The notes below the pieces were generated by a model, which worked only from the letters and a program-made list of their open reading frames with translations, was not told the DNA's origin and did not search any database. From positions 63,549,055 through 63,613,054 of the forward strand of contig OX393553.1 in assembly GCA_947650365.1 (NCBI GenBank): a stretch of DNA of 64,000 nucleotides, in the 5' to 3' direction. This document shows positions 55,891 through 64,000 of the stretch, in pieces. The DNA comes from Chamaelirium japonicum. Taxonomy: Eukaryota > Streptophyta > Magnoliopsida > Liliales > Melanthiaceae. How positions within the stretch are numbered: position 1 is the first letter of the stretch; every line of letters begins with the position of its first letter. The position numbers and the translations under genes are program-made.

Positions 55891-56908
55891 TGTTTGGGGG
55901 ATTTTTCGCTGGTCCGTGCGAGCTACCTGCAAGACAGAGAAAAAGCGTGAAAACGGCTGGCTCCCTTAGGAGCGCAGACCCTCCGACGCTCAAGTCAGTC
56001 ACGGGTGCACAACGGCGAGCTGTTGTATACCAAAGTAGTAGGGAAATGGGATTCGAACCTGTACTATGGAGCCTGGGGGTGAGCATTTATAGCAATCGGC
56101 GGCCTACAGTGGCTCGACACGTGGAGATTCTTCCGGCGCCTTCTAGACCCCCACGATCTGGCTCACGTGGGCCTCTAACAGTCCTTGGTACTCGCACCCT
56201 TGACATTCTTTGTCATCGAGCCTGCCAGGCGGTTTGAGTGGGAGAGCATCTTTCTTGTCGCTACCAGGTGGCTATTCTAGAATGTTCAAGTCTGGGAGGT
56301 CTCTAACTGACGTGGGCGGGCTTCCGTGGACCACGATTGTCCACGTAGCTTCCGTGGGGTCTCGACACCTGGCTGCCTTTATGCTGCTCTGCAGTAGGCG
56401 ACCTCAGGGGGGAAGCAAAGGCGAGCTCGCCCTCCGTGGCTCCTTCCTTTCGCCCATATTTATCAAGAGTTGGACCTCGCGGGAGCAACCTCTTCGATAA
56501 ACAGGGGTCTGGGCGAGCATGGGCGAGCTCCTGAGCGAGCTTCTGGACGAGCTTGGGCGAGCTCCTGAGCGAGCTCCTGGACGAGCTTAGGCGAGCTCCT
56601 GGACGAGCTTAGGCGAGCTCCTGTGCGAGCTTGGATGAGCTCCTGAGCGAGCTCTTTGCCGAAGGCCCCTTCAGCCCAATGTGGATCTCGCTCCCTGTCA
56701 GGATGACTTGGCGAGCAAGGGGGGGGGGGGGCGAACTCCCGGGCGAGTTCCCCATCCCTTGGAATCCTGGGGTCTATGAGATCCGTAGGCAGAGGGGGAA
56801 ACTGGTGCTAAGCGCGGGGAGCCAGGGGCGGGCTATTGGCGAGCTAGGAGGCGAGCTCTATTCGGATGAGGGCTCCAACTCCTGGACGGATTTTAGCTAC
56901 CCCCAACA
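55891..56908 (-). repeat. element X 5' LTR (right copy in window coordinates)
   Basis: A 1018-bp LTR, TGTTTGGGGG to CCCCCAACA in window orientation. It is nearly identical to the left copy. Differences include a shorter poly-G run (about 13 bases near 56720) and small changes in the GCGAGCTCCTG array (56510-56655). Confidence 0.9.
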
Positions 56909-56977
56909 ATGATAATGGGATTTAATTCGCAACAAGAAGACGCATTTTAAAACCGTGCGCCATTACGGATTTCGTAA

Positions 56978-57062
56978 GAACTCCTTAGTTAAGCGTGCTC
57001 AAGCAAGAGTAGTATTAGAAAGGGTGACCACCTTGGGAAGTTCTCGTGCGGGCACGGGCAAA
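56978..57062 (+). ncRNA. 5S rRNA-like segment in Cassandra LTR3
   Basis: GAACTCCTTAGTTAAGCGTG, CAAGAGTAGTATTAGAAAGG and GTGACCACCTTGGGAAG. More diverged than in LTR1. It lies on the far side of the copia B insertion, 24 kb from the rest of its LTR. Confidence 0.85.
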
Positions 57063-57099
57063 GCGAACAATATCTTGTGTATTTGGGGCAGATGTTACA

Positions 57100-57166
57100 G
57101 CTAACTTCTGTTGAATTCTCTCTTTCTCTATCTTTTCAGATTTTGATCGATGGCTAGATCTATTCT
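57100..57166. repeat. UGT 3' flank resumed after the Cassandra insertion
   Basis: GCTAACTTCTGTTGAATTCT and ATTTTGATCGATGGCTAGAT match 29950-30003 beside the intact UGT. This shows that 31593 and 57100 were once adjacent. The flank is then cut by a CACTA terminus at 57167. Confidence 0.85.
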
Positions 57167-57814
57167 CACTACAAGCAAAACTATTATTATCGATGGAAAT
57201 ATTTTGTCGGTAATATTAAAAAACCGTCGGTATATATTTATCCCAATGGATAGGATTTCAGTCACTGGCCGCCGGGAAAGATGGCATCGAGAAAGCAAAC
57301 AGCGACGATTTAATATTTCTGTTGGTAATAAATATTAATACCTGCGGAATGTTATGGTCTGTTGGTACTGTAAGAATAATTTAAAAAATTAATAATTATT
57401 ATTTTCGATGAATACTATTATATCCCTCGGTATATATCATATTATTACCAACGGGCAAATAGTACTAGTAGGTATACAATACATATATACCGACGGACAT
57501 ATAACTACCGTCGGTAAATATATAATTATTACCAATGAATTCATAAATATCATCGATAATGTATATATACTAGTAATGCCCATACCTATCGGCACGCAAA
57601 AGATTTCAAGGCGAAAAAAATATTTCAAGGGCGTGACAATTTTTAGGGATGAGACAATATTATAAAGGTGACAATAATAATTTAAAAATAGTGATAATAT
57701 TTCGAGGGAGATGAAAATATTTCAAGGACGACAATATTTTATGAAGGGGCCCATAATCGGCATGGGCGTTCACATTCGACATAGACACCGACATTTGTTA
57801 GGAGCATGCTCATA
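57167..57814. mobile_element. CACTA-like element, left end
   Basis: It starts CACTACAAGCAAAAC, a standard CACTA terminus, followed by CCGTCGGTATATA / CCGACGGAC subterminal motifs to about 57530. From about 57600 the sequence is AT-rich with GTGACAAT / GAGACAATATT repeats. The other end is not in this stretch, so it is truncated or interrupted by the following elements. Confidence 0.7.
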
Positions 57815-58041
57815 TGGGTAACATTGTTCTTCCTCATAAAGGGGATAGGAGAGTTGGCAAAGCAACTGATGCTTTGGTGAGGTGGTTGTGGGTTCAACTC
57901 TTCCTCCCCTCGATTTACCCAGGAGTGAAGTGGGAATTGCCGAGTGGGTCGGGCTTCACTCCCGGAGGGATTAGTCCGAGCCTGAAGTGGGCCATTGCCC
58001 GAAAGGTTTCGGGACACCCGCCGATCTCCCAAAAAAAAAGG
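57815..58041 (+). mobile_element. probable tRNA-derived SINE
   Basis: A polymerase III type promoter is visible: A box TAGGAGAGTTGG at 57846-57857 and B box GGTTCAACTC at 57891-57900, 34 bp apart. A non-tRNA body follows (GGGCTTCACTCCCGGAGGG, GCCCGAAAGGTTTCGGGAC, a short hairpin) and a tail of nine A at 58031-58039. The exact 5' end and target duplication are unclear. It is not a working tRNA, since the cloverleaf is not maintained. Confidence 0.6.
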
Positions 58042-58052
58042 TGACAAATCAT

Positions 58053-58848
58053 TGTGGGGGAAAATCTTCGTGCCGACCCGAAGACTTCGCCTCACCAGTC
58101 AATCGAGGTTTGAGTCGAATAGATCGTTGTTCGATCTGTTGATTGAAGTTGCTTCTTTCGATATACAAACAGAGAGAATTTGACACGAGAGATATGATCT
58201 CGGAGTTCAGCCGAAGCCTACGTCTCCGTGCTATAGGGAGCAACCCGAATTCACTAACACTTGTATTGAAGTGATCTCGACAGGCCGAGTATCATTGAAT
58301 CCAATCTGATCTCTTCAAAGGAGAGAAGAAGATCAAAGAGAGGTGGGAGATAGAAAGCTGAGAGATTTCAGAGCTCTGGGTTCTGAAAGTCAGATCTCAG
58401 AATGGAAATCAGAAATTTCGGATCCTTTTACATTCGAAGGCTCTGCTATTTATAGGATTCTCTGGTGGTCTGGTGGTAAATGGCGGTTTTTGCTGCAGCA
58501 TCTGGGGATCTTCCAGGTAAAGCTGGTGGGCCCCGCTACCGTCTCCTGGGAGATTCCACAGGCTCTTGGGCCCACCAGGCAGGGCCGGTGGGTCCCGCTG
58601 TAGTCTTCGTGGGCCCACCAGGCAGGGCCGGTGGGTCTCGCTGTAGTCTTCGTGGGTCCACGAGGCAGGGCCGGTGGGTCCCGCTGTAGTCTTCGTGGGC
58701 CCACCAGGCAGGGTCGGTGGGTCCCGCTGTAGTCTTCGTGGGCCCACCAGGCAGGGCCGGTGGGTCCCGCTGTAGTCTTCGTGGGGCCACCAGACAGGGC
58801 CGGTGGGTCCCGCTGTTTGCAGACTTCTTGCCAAAATTTGCACCCACA
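58053..58848 (-). repeat. Tat B 3' LTR
   Basis: A 796-bp LTR, TGTGGGGGAAAATCTTCG to TTTGCACCCACA in window orientation. It contains the block AGCCTACGTCTCCGTGC, a reversed TATA box (GCTATTTATAGG at about 58445) and about six 43-bp U3 units (58563-58815, GGCCCACCAGGCAGGGCCGG). It is shorter than in Tat A. Confidence 0.9.
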
Positions 58849-58974
58849 GTTACCCCCTCCAAGTTAGCTAAGAGGCTTCCTTGGCTGGCTTGGACTCGTG
58901 GTGCAAAGCTAACGACCCCTGTCTATACATGTAGAGGACTTTTTGTCGAGTGTTAGCGTTTTTTGAAAATAAGA
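58849..58974 (-). other. Tat B polypurine tract and pre-LTR segment
   Basis: GTTACCCCCTCCAAGTTAGC is the reverse of the Tat A purine tract, followed by the unique segment with TTTTTGTCGAGTGTTAGCG, parallel to 14696-14809. Confidence 0.8.
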
Positions 58975-60265
58975 TTTTTATCGATCAATTTCTGACTGAT
59001 CGGTCAAAATTGACCGATCGGTTAAGTTTGACCGATCGGTTGAATTTGACCGATCGGTCAAGTTTGATCGATCGGTTGAATTTGACCGATCGGTTAATTT
59101 CAGCCGATCAAGGTTGGAGTGATCGGTCAGAAAACTGTGTTTTCTGACCGATCCAGTAGAAATTCAACCGATCGGTTGAATTTGACCGATCGGTCAAGTT
59201 TGACCGATCGGTTAATTTCAGCCGGTCAAGGTTGGAGTGATCGGTCAGAAAACTGTGTTTTCTGACCGATCCAGTAGAAATTCGACCGATCGGTTGAATT
59301 TGACCGATCGGTCAAGTTTGACCGATCAGTTAATTTCAACCGGTCAAGGTTGGAGTGATCGGTCAGAAAACTGTGTTTTCTGACCGATCCAGTAGAAATT
59401 CGACCGATCGGTTGAATTTGATCGATCGGTCAAGTTTGACCGATCGGTTAATTTCAGCCGGTCAAGGTTGGAGTGATCGGTCAGAAAACACACCCAGTAG
59501 AAATTCGACCGATCGGTCAATTTTGACCGATCGGTTAATTTCAGCCGGTCAAGGTTGGAGTGATCGGGCAAAAACCCAAGTTTTTTGCCCGATCCAAGTA
59601 GAAAATTTACCGTTCAGTTGGTTTTGACTGATCGGTCAAGTTTGACCGATCGGTAAAAATCAGCCGGTCAAGGTTTGGGTGATCGGGCAAAAACCCAAGT
59701 TTTTTGCCCGATCCTAGTAAAAAATTGACCGTTCGGTTGGTTTTGACTGATCGGTCAAGTTTGACCGATCGGTAAAAATCAGCCGGTCAAGGTTTGGGTG
59801 ATCGGACAAAAACCCAAGTTTTTTGCCCGATCCAGTAGAAAATTGACCGATCGGTTGGTTTTGACCGATCGGTCAAGTTTGATCGATCGGTAAAAATCAG
59901 CCGGTCAAGGTTTGGGTGATCGGGCAAAAAACCAAGTTTTTTTGCCCGATCCAGTAGAAAATTGACCGATCTGTTGGTTTTGACCGATCGATCAAGTTTG
60001 ACCGATCGGTAAAAATCAGCCGGTCAAGGTTTGGGTGACCGAGCAAAAAACCAAGTTTTTTGCCCAATCCAGTAGAAAATTGACCGATTGGTTGGTTTTG
60101 ACCGATCGGTCAAGTTTGACCGATCGGTAAAAATCAGCCGGTCAAGGTTTGGGTGATCGGGCAAAAAAACAAGTTTTTTGCCCGATCCAGTAGAAAATTG
60201 ATCGATCGGTTGGTTTTGACCGATCGGTCAAGTTTGACCGATCGGTAAAAATCAGTCGGTCAAGT
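58975..60265 (-). repeat. Tat B 3' hairpin array
   Basis: The GATCGGTC-rich array has two unit types. Near the LTR (59100-59480) the hairpin arms are GATCGGTCAGAAAAC and GTTTTCTGACCGATC around a TGT-type loop. Further away (59560-60190) they are GATCGGGCAAAAA and TTTTTGCCCGATC, as in Tat A. Spacers read GGTCAAGGTTTGGGTGATCG or GGTCAAGGTTGGAGTGATCG. Confidence 0.92.
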
Positions 60266-60715
60266 TGACGTTTCGAACCTGTCCTTCAGAGGAGGTAGTA
60301 TAGCTTGTTCTTCTTCTTTGATCTTCGGGCAGAGTTTTGAACATTGATGGAGTTTGATTTTTCTGTTTTTTGAATCTTCGGTTTGCATGAATGAGGTTTT
60401 GAACCGGCGGTCCGGTTCACTCGGACCGGTGGTTTGCTTGGACCGGTGGCTCGTCTGGACCGGTGGTTTGACGCTTCGTCTGCTCCCGACTGTTCGGCTG
60501 GTTTTGCGCTTGCTACGGATAGATGCCACGTGTATCTGCAAAAACACGCGATTTGATATGGTGATGACACGTGTCCTATCGAGTTGTGCGCCTAATTCCC
60601 TCAGGATACTTAAGCTTCTATGGCTGTCATTTTCGGCTCACGCTTTCAGAAATTTTTCGAAGTCCAGAGCTTTTGCTTCCAATCTCTCGTTCTTTGTTTC
60701 CTTTTGATCGGTCAA
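60266..60715 (+). promoter_or_regulatory. putative promoter and leader of the Tat B antisense gene
   Basis: It is conserved with Tat A 12265-12680 reversed: the GGACCGGTGG repeat cluster (60400-60470), two perfect G-box cores CACGTG at 60527-60532 and 60568-60573, CCTCAGGATACTTAAGC, and GATCGGTCAA directly before the ATG. Conservation here, beside diverged arrays, suggests a regulatory role. Confidence 0.5.
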
Positions 60716-62350
60716 ATGGCTTCTTCTGGCAGTGTGAAGAAGGTGAACGTGGTCCCTTCGAAGAGGAAGGGAAAGGAGATTGCTGAAGTTTCTTCTACTC
60801 CGAAGGGCCGTGGTAAGGGTAGAGCGGAGCTTATCGAGCTTGGCCAGTTGGGCAAAAGGCACCAGGGGGTGGGATTTGCTTCAGCACTGTCAAGGCCAGA
60901 GCAGATCCCCAAGGCAAAGTTCGTTCTCTGTCCTCTGATACCTCTGGCGGTTGAACCTGAGTTTGGGTATAATATTGGTGGCAAACTTACTGACTTGAAG
61001 AGGGAGAAGCTGCAGAAGTTGCTAGCATGTTTCACAGAGGGGAAGTCTCGACCAGCGCTTCCGGGAGTTCTGTCCGCTTTTGGTGTCGACAGGCGGACAA
61101 TCTTCATCACGTATGCGAGCAAGGAGCAAGTGATGGGAACCATCGTCACCATTAGCCAGCTCAACTGTGGACTGCGCCTTCCATTGCCCCCTTTTGCCGC
61201 GAGATTGCTGAATACCTCCGGTCTTTGTCCCGGGCAGGTCACTGGGAACGCCTGGAGGATCATCTACACTTTCTGTCGCGTAGAGTCGGACTTCCAGAAG
61301 GAACTTAGGGAATGCTATTCTAGCCTCCCTGATGGTGAAGTAGCCCGGATCGAGCTGGGATATTTCTTCTATCATTATCGATGGGCTTGGAGGAAAGATA
61401 GTCCATTCTACAATCTGACGGGTGTCTCCGCCCTTCGCCCGATTGTTGACACCATCGGCTCAGACAAGCTCTACACTGATTGGCCGCTATCGGTGTCTGG
61501 TGCATGGACTCCTCTGTCGGTACCTGAGACTCCCCGGTACAAGGTGCACAAAGAGATAGATATGTACTGTGCAGGAGGAGCTCTCTCGTGGTCTTCGGAG
61601 CGAGTGGGGGCTATTGGCAATCTTTTCCTGGAGCTGACATGTGGGACTCGATCATGGAAGCAATTCTTGAATTGCCCGGTTCAACACGGCAATGCCAACC
61701 TTCTCCATCGATCGAAGGTTCGTTATGAAGATAACGAGGTCATCTATTCCGATTATGAGGAGGACCCTCAATCCGGCAAAATTGTTAGAAACATTCGGGT
61801 CGAGAAGAAGGCGTACGGAGCCAGGCGTACCTTACCCACAGAGGAGAAGCTGGTGATTCGTCGCCAAGGCCAGGCAAAGAAGAAAAGAAAAGTCTATGTT
61901 GAGGAGGAGGAGAAGAAAAAAGAAGAGAAAAAGGGGGAAGAAGAAGAAGATGAAGAAGAGAGAGAGGAGGAAGGTGGAGGTGAAGAGGATGAGGGGGGCG
62001 ATGATGATAACGATGGTGATGATGATGACACCAATGGCAGCGATGAAGGAGGAGATGAAGATGATGAAGATGGGGGTGGTGGGGATATTCCTCCCACCCC
62101 CACTGATGGCGGCAAAGGACATGGGGGTGGTGAGGAAGAAATTCCTCCCACCCCCGCTGGTGGGAGCAAAGGACGTGGGGGTGGCGAGGAAGAAATTCCT
62201 CCCACCCCCACTGGTGGGAGCAAAGGACATGAGGGTGGCGAGGAAGAAATTCCTCCCACCCCCACTGGTGGGGATGATGTGGACTCACAACCCATCCTGG
62301 TTGACGAGGCTAAGGCCCGTCGTATGGAGGAGGTAATGGATGTGGAGGGC
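60716..62350 (+). pseudogene. antisense gene of Tat B, exon 1, cut by the Tat C insertion
   Basis: ATG 60716 begins MASSGSVKKVNVVPSKRKGK, parallel to the Tat A protein. The open part is 545 codons and colinear through GLRLPLPPFAARLLNTSGLC, PGQVTGNAWRIIYTFCRVES and ELGYFFYHYRWAWRKDS. A Lys/Glu-rich acidic stretch follows at about residues 405-455. Then come four 18-residue units with EEEIPPTPTGGSKG (54-bp repeats, 62089-62272), where Tat A has three looser units. At MDVEG the Tat C LTR begins (62351), so introns and coiled-coil exon are lost to this window. The rest may lie to the right. Apart from the insertion, no stop or frameshift is seen. Confidence 0.85.
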
Positions 62351-63325
62351 TGTGGGGGAAAATCTTCGTGCCGACCCGAAGACTCTCGCAGCACCAGTCA
62401 ATTGAAGGTTCGAGTTGAAGATCGTTGATCGATCTGTCAATTGGAGTTGAAGTTACCTCTTTCGATATGTAAACAGAGAGGCAATCAGAGAGAGTTTGAC
62501 ACAAGAGATTGATCTCGGAGTTCAGCCGAAGCTTACGTCTCCGTGCTATAGGGAGCAACCCGAATTCACTAACACTTATGCTGGAGTGATCTCGACAGGT
62601 CGAGTATCACTGTAAACACTGATCTCTTCGAGAGAAAAAGAAGATTAAAGAGAGGTGGAAGATGGGAAGTTGGAAATCCCAGAGCTCTGGTTTTAGAACT
62701 GAGAATTCGATCCCTCCTCCTCCTGAAGGCTCTGCTATTTATAGGATTCTCTGATGGTAAATGGCGGTTTTCTGCTGTCGTATCTGGGGATCCTCCAGGT
62801 AAGGCTGGTGGGCTCCGCTGCCGTCTTAGGGGCCCACCAGGCAGGGCTGGTGGGTCCCTCGGAAGCCTTCATGGGCCCACCGGGCAGGGCCGGTGGGTCC
62901 CGCTGTGGTACTCGGAGGCCCACCAGGCAGGGCTGGTGGGTCCCTCGGAAGCCTTCATGGGCCCACCGGGCAGGGCCGGTGGGTCCCGCTGTGGTAATCG
63001 AGGGCCCACCAGGCAGGGCTGGTGGGTCCCTCGGAAGCCTTCATGGGCCTACCGGGCAGGGCCGGTGGGTCCCGCTGTGGTAATCGGGGGCCCACCAGGC
63101 AGGGCTGGTGGGTCCCTCGGAAGCCTTCATGGGCCCACCGGGCAGGGCCGGTGGGTCCCGCTGTGGTAATCGGGGGCCCACCAGGCAGGGCTGGTGGGTC
63201 CCTCGGAAGCCTTCATGGGCCCACCGGGCAGGGCCGGTGGGTCCCGCTGTGGTAATCGGGGGCTCACCAGGCAGGGCCGGTGGGTCCCGCTGTTTGCAGA
63301 CTTCTTGCCAAAATTTGCACCCACA
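62351..63325 (-). repeat. Tat C 3' LTR with 86-bp U3 array
   Basis: A 975-bp LTR, TGTGGGGGAAAATCTTCG to TTTGCACCCACA. The U3 array (62795-63290) has about five units of 86 bp, each a doublet of two diverged 43-bp units (one with CTCGGAAGCCTTCATG, the other with CGCTGTGGTAATCGG). It is thus a higher-order version of the Tat A and B array. A reversed TATA box (GCTATTTATAGG) lies at about 62739. Confidence 0.9.
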
Positions 63326-63440
63326 GTTACCCCCTCCAAGTTAGCTAAGAGGCCTCCTTGGCTGGCTTGGACTCGTGGTGCAAAGCTAACGACCCCCTGT
63401 CACACATGAAGAGGAGCTTTTTGTCGAGTGTTTAGCGTTT
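63326..63440 (-). other. Tat C polypurine tract and pre-LTR segment
   Basis: GTTACCCCCTCCAAGTTAGC and TTTTTGTCGAGTGTTTAGCG parallel Tat A and Tat B. Confidence 0.8.
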
Positions 63441-64000
63441 GAAAATAGACTGATAGGTCAATTTTGACCGATCGGTCAAATTTTGACCGATCGGTCAAAA
63501 TTCAACCGGTCAAGAATCGAGTGATCGGTCAAAAAATATGGTTTTTTGACCGATCCAGTAGGAAATTTGACTGATCGGTTGAAATTTGACCGATCGGTTA
63601 ATTTTTGATCGATCGGTCAAATTTGACCGATCGGTCAAATTTTGACCGATCGGTCAAAATTCAACCGGTCAAGGATCGGGTGATCGGTCAAAAAACATGG
63701 TTTTTTGACCGATCCAGTAGGAAATTTGACTGATCGGTTGAAATTTGACCGATCGGTTAATTTTTGACCGATCGGTCAAATTTGACCGATCGGTCAAATT
63801 TTGACCGATCGGTCAAAATTCAACCGGTCAAGGATCGGGTGATCGGTCAAAAAACATGGTTTTTTGACCGATCCAGTAGGAAATTTGATTGATCGGTTGA
63901 AATTTGACCGATCGGTTAATTTTTGACCGATCGGTCAAATTTTGACCGATCGGTCAAAATTCAACCGGTCAAGGATCGGGTGATCGGTCAAAAAACATGG
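63441..64000 (-). repeat. Tat C 3' hairpin array, partial
   Basis: Units contain several GACCGATCGGTC palindromes and a hairpin with arms GATCGGTCAAAAAA and TTTTTTGACCGATC around CATGG. This arm pair differs from those of Tat A and most of Tat B. The array continues past the window. Confidence 0.92.

Larger units (their letters stand above)
51603..56908 (-). mobile_element. element X: gag-only gypsy-type retrotransposon, reversed, in copia B 3' LTR
   Basis: LTRs 51603-52626 and 55891-56908 are in reverse orientation. The target duplication ATGAT lies at 51598-51602 and 56909-56913. Read on the minus strand: LTR, PBS TGGCGCCGTCTGTGGGA (55888-55872), gag, two tandem-repeat regions, purine tract AGGAGGGGGTAA, LTR. 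No protease, RT or integrase is present in the 3.2-kb interior. The PBS equals that of Tat A, so it probably relied on Tat-type enzymes. Such gag-only elements are known in plants as TR-GAG. Confidence 0.88.
32604..56934 (+). mobile_element. copia B: Ty1/copia element in Cassandra LTR3, with further nested elements
   Basis: The outer boundaries are the 5' LTR start TGTTGTAGCC (32604) and the 3' LTR end TTCGCAACA (56934). A 5-bp target duplication AGAAG occurs at 32599-32603 and 56935-56939. Own parts: 5' LTR 32604-34558, internal 34559-36359 and 45685-49680, 3' LTR 49681-51602 and 56909-56934. Copia C lies within the internal part and element X within the 3' LTR. The coding region is heavily damaged. 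Confidence 0.9.
31594..57099 (+). mobile_element. Cassandra-type TRIM, tandem form with three LTRs, split by copia B
   Basis: LTR1 (31594-31930), internal segment (31931-32009), LTR2 (32010-32346), internal segment (32347-32426), and LTR3 (32427-32603 plus 56935-57099). Each LTR is 337 bp once the 5-bp copia duplication is discounted. Each carries 5S rRNA-like sequence, the hallmark of Cassandra. The internal segments of about 80 bp hold a tRNA-Met type PBS (TAGTATCAGAGCC, TGGTATCAGAGTC) and a purine tract (AAAGGGGGTGGA), and encode no protein. Target duplications are GCTAG (31589-31593) and GCTAA (57100-57104), one mismatch. The gap in LTR3 is the copia B insertion. Confidence 0.88.
58053..64000 (-). 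mobile_element. Tat B: reversed Tat element, 3' part, interrupted by Tat C
   Basis: In window orientation it starts with its 3' LTR (58053-58848), then the pre-LTR segment, the hairpin array, and the antisense gene, which here runs on the + strand. At 62351 Tat C is inserted and hides the rest. The coding region gag-pol is not in the window. The five bases left of the LTR are ATCAT. The matching right duplication is outside. Confidence 0.85.
62351..64000 (-). mobile_element. Tat C: reversed Tat element inserted in the Tat B antisense gene (runs off the window)
   Basis: The 3' LTR (62351-63325) is followed by the pre-LTR segment and the start of a hairpin array. The insertion point is within the MDVEG codons. 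The left flank pentamer is AGGGC; the matching right one is outside the window. It is the most recent event in this corner. Confidence 0.85.

Noticed and set aside
57841..57910. tRNA gene
   Set aside because: A and B boxes are present, but no acceptor stem or anticodon arm could be formed. The A tail points to a SINE.

Overview
This window is plant nuclear DNA, probably from a flowering plant with a large, repeat-rich genome. The intronless GC-rich glycosyltransferase gene hints at a monocot, but I cannot name a species. Only one ordinary host gene is visible: a UDP-glycosyltransferase of the UGT89 type at 28198-29619 (+). Nearly everything else is transposable elements nested inside one another, plus duplicated fragments of the glycosyltransferase locus.

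Left part (1-18512): the 3' end of a Ty1/copia element (copia A) sits in the 180-bp repeats of a CACTA-like element. Its 3' LTR was split by a 13.8-kb Ty3/gypsy element of the Tat type (Tat A, 1873-15694, 5-bp target duplication ATCTC). Tat A has one gag-pro-pol reading frame broken by four in-frame stops. On the opposite strand it carries a three-exon gene of 893 codons (12264 to 9424) that is fully open. A long tandem array of GATCGGTC-rich hairpin units lies beside it. The CACTA-like end contains a 400-bp palindrome set between (TA)n tracts.

Middle part (18513-31593): the CACTA end abuts a truncated UGT pseudogene. A roughly 2-kb tandem duplication of unrecognised sequence follows, then a second CACTA-like end, the intact UGT gene, and several repeats of its 3' flank. 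One flank copy holds a 177-bp solo LTR whose empty site can be read from the other copies.

Right part (31594-57099): a Cassandra-type TRIM with 5S rRNA sequence in its LTRs, in a three-LTR tandem form, was inserted in the UGT 3' flank. Copia B (TSD AGAAG) then entered its third LTR. Copia B holds a further element, copia C, and its 3' LTR was hit by a reverse-oriented gag-only gypsy derivative (element X, 51603-56908, TSD ATGAT).

End (57100-64000): the UGT flank resumes for 67 bp and is then cut by a CACTA left end. A probable tRNA-derived SINE follows, then a reverse-oriented Tat element (Tat B). The copy of the antisense gene in Tat B is interrupted by another reverse-oriented Tat element (Tat C) that runs off the window.

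The most interesting system is the antisense gene of the Tat elements. It has a conserved upstream region with G-boxes, intact GT-AG introns, and a neighbouring hairpin array whose stem arms change together between copies. Coordinates were read by eye. Domain names come from remembered family features, not from searches.
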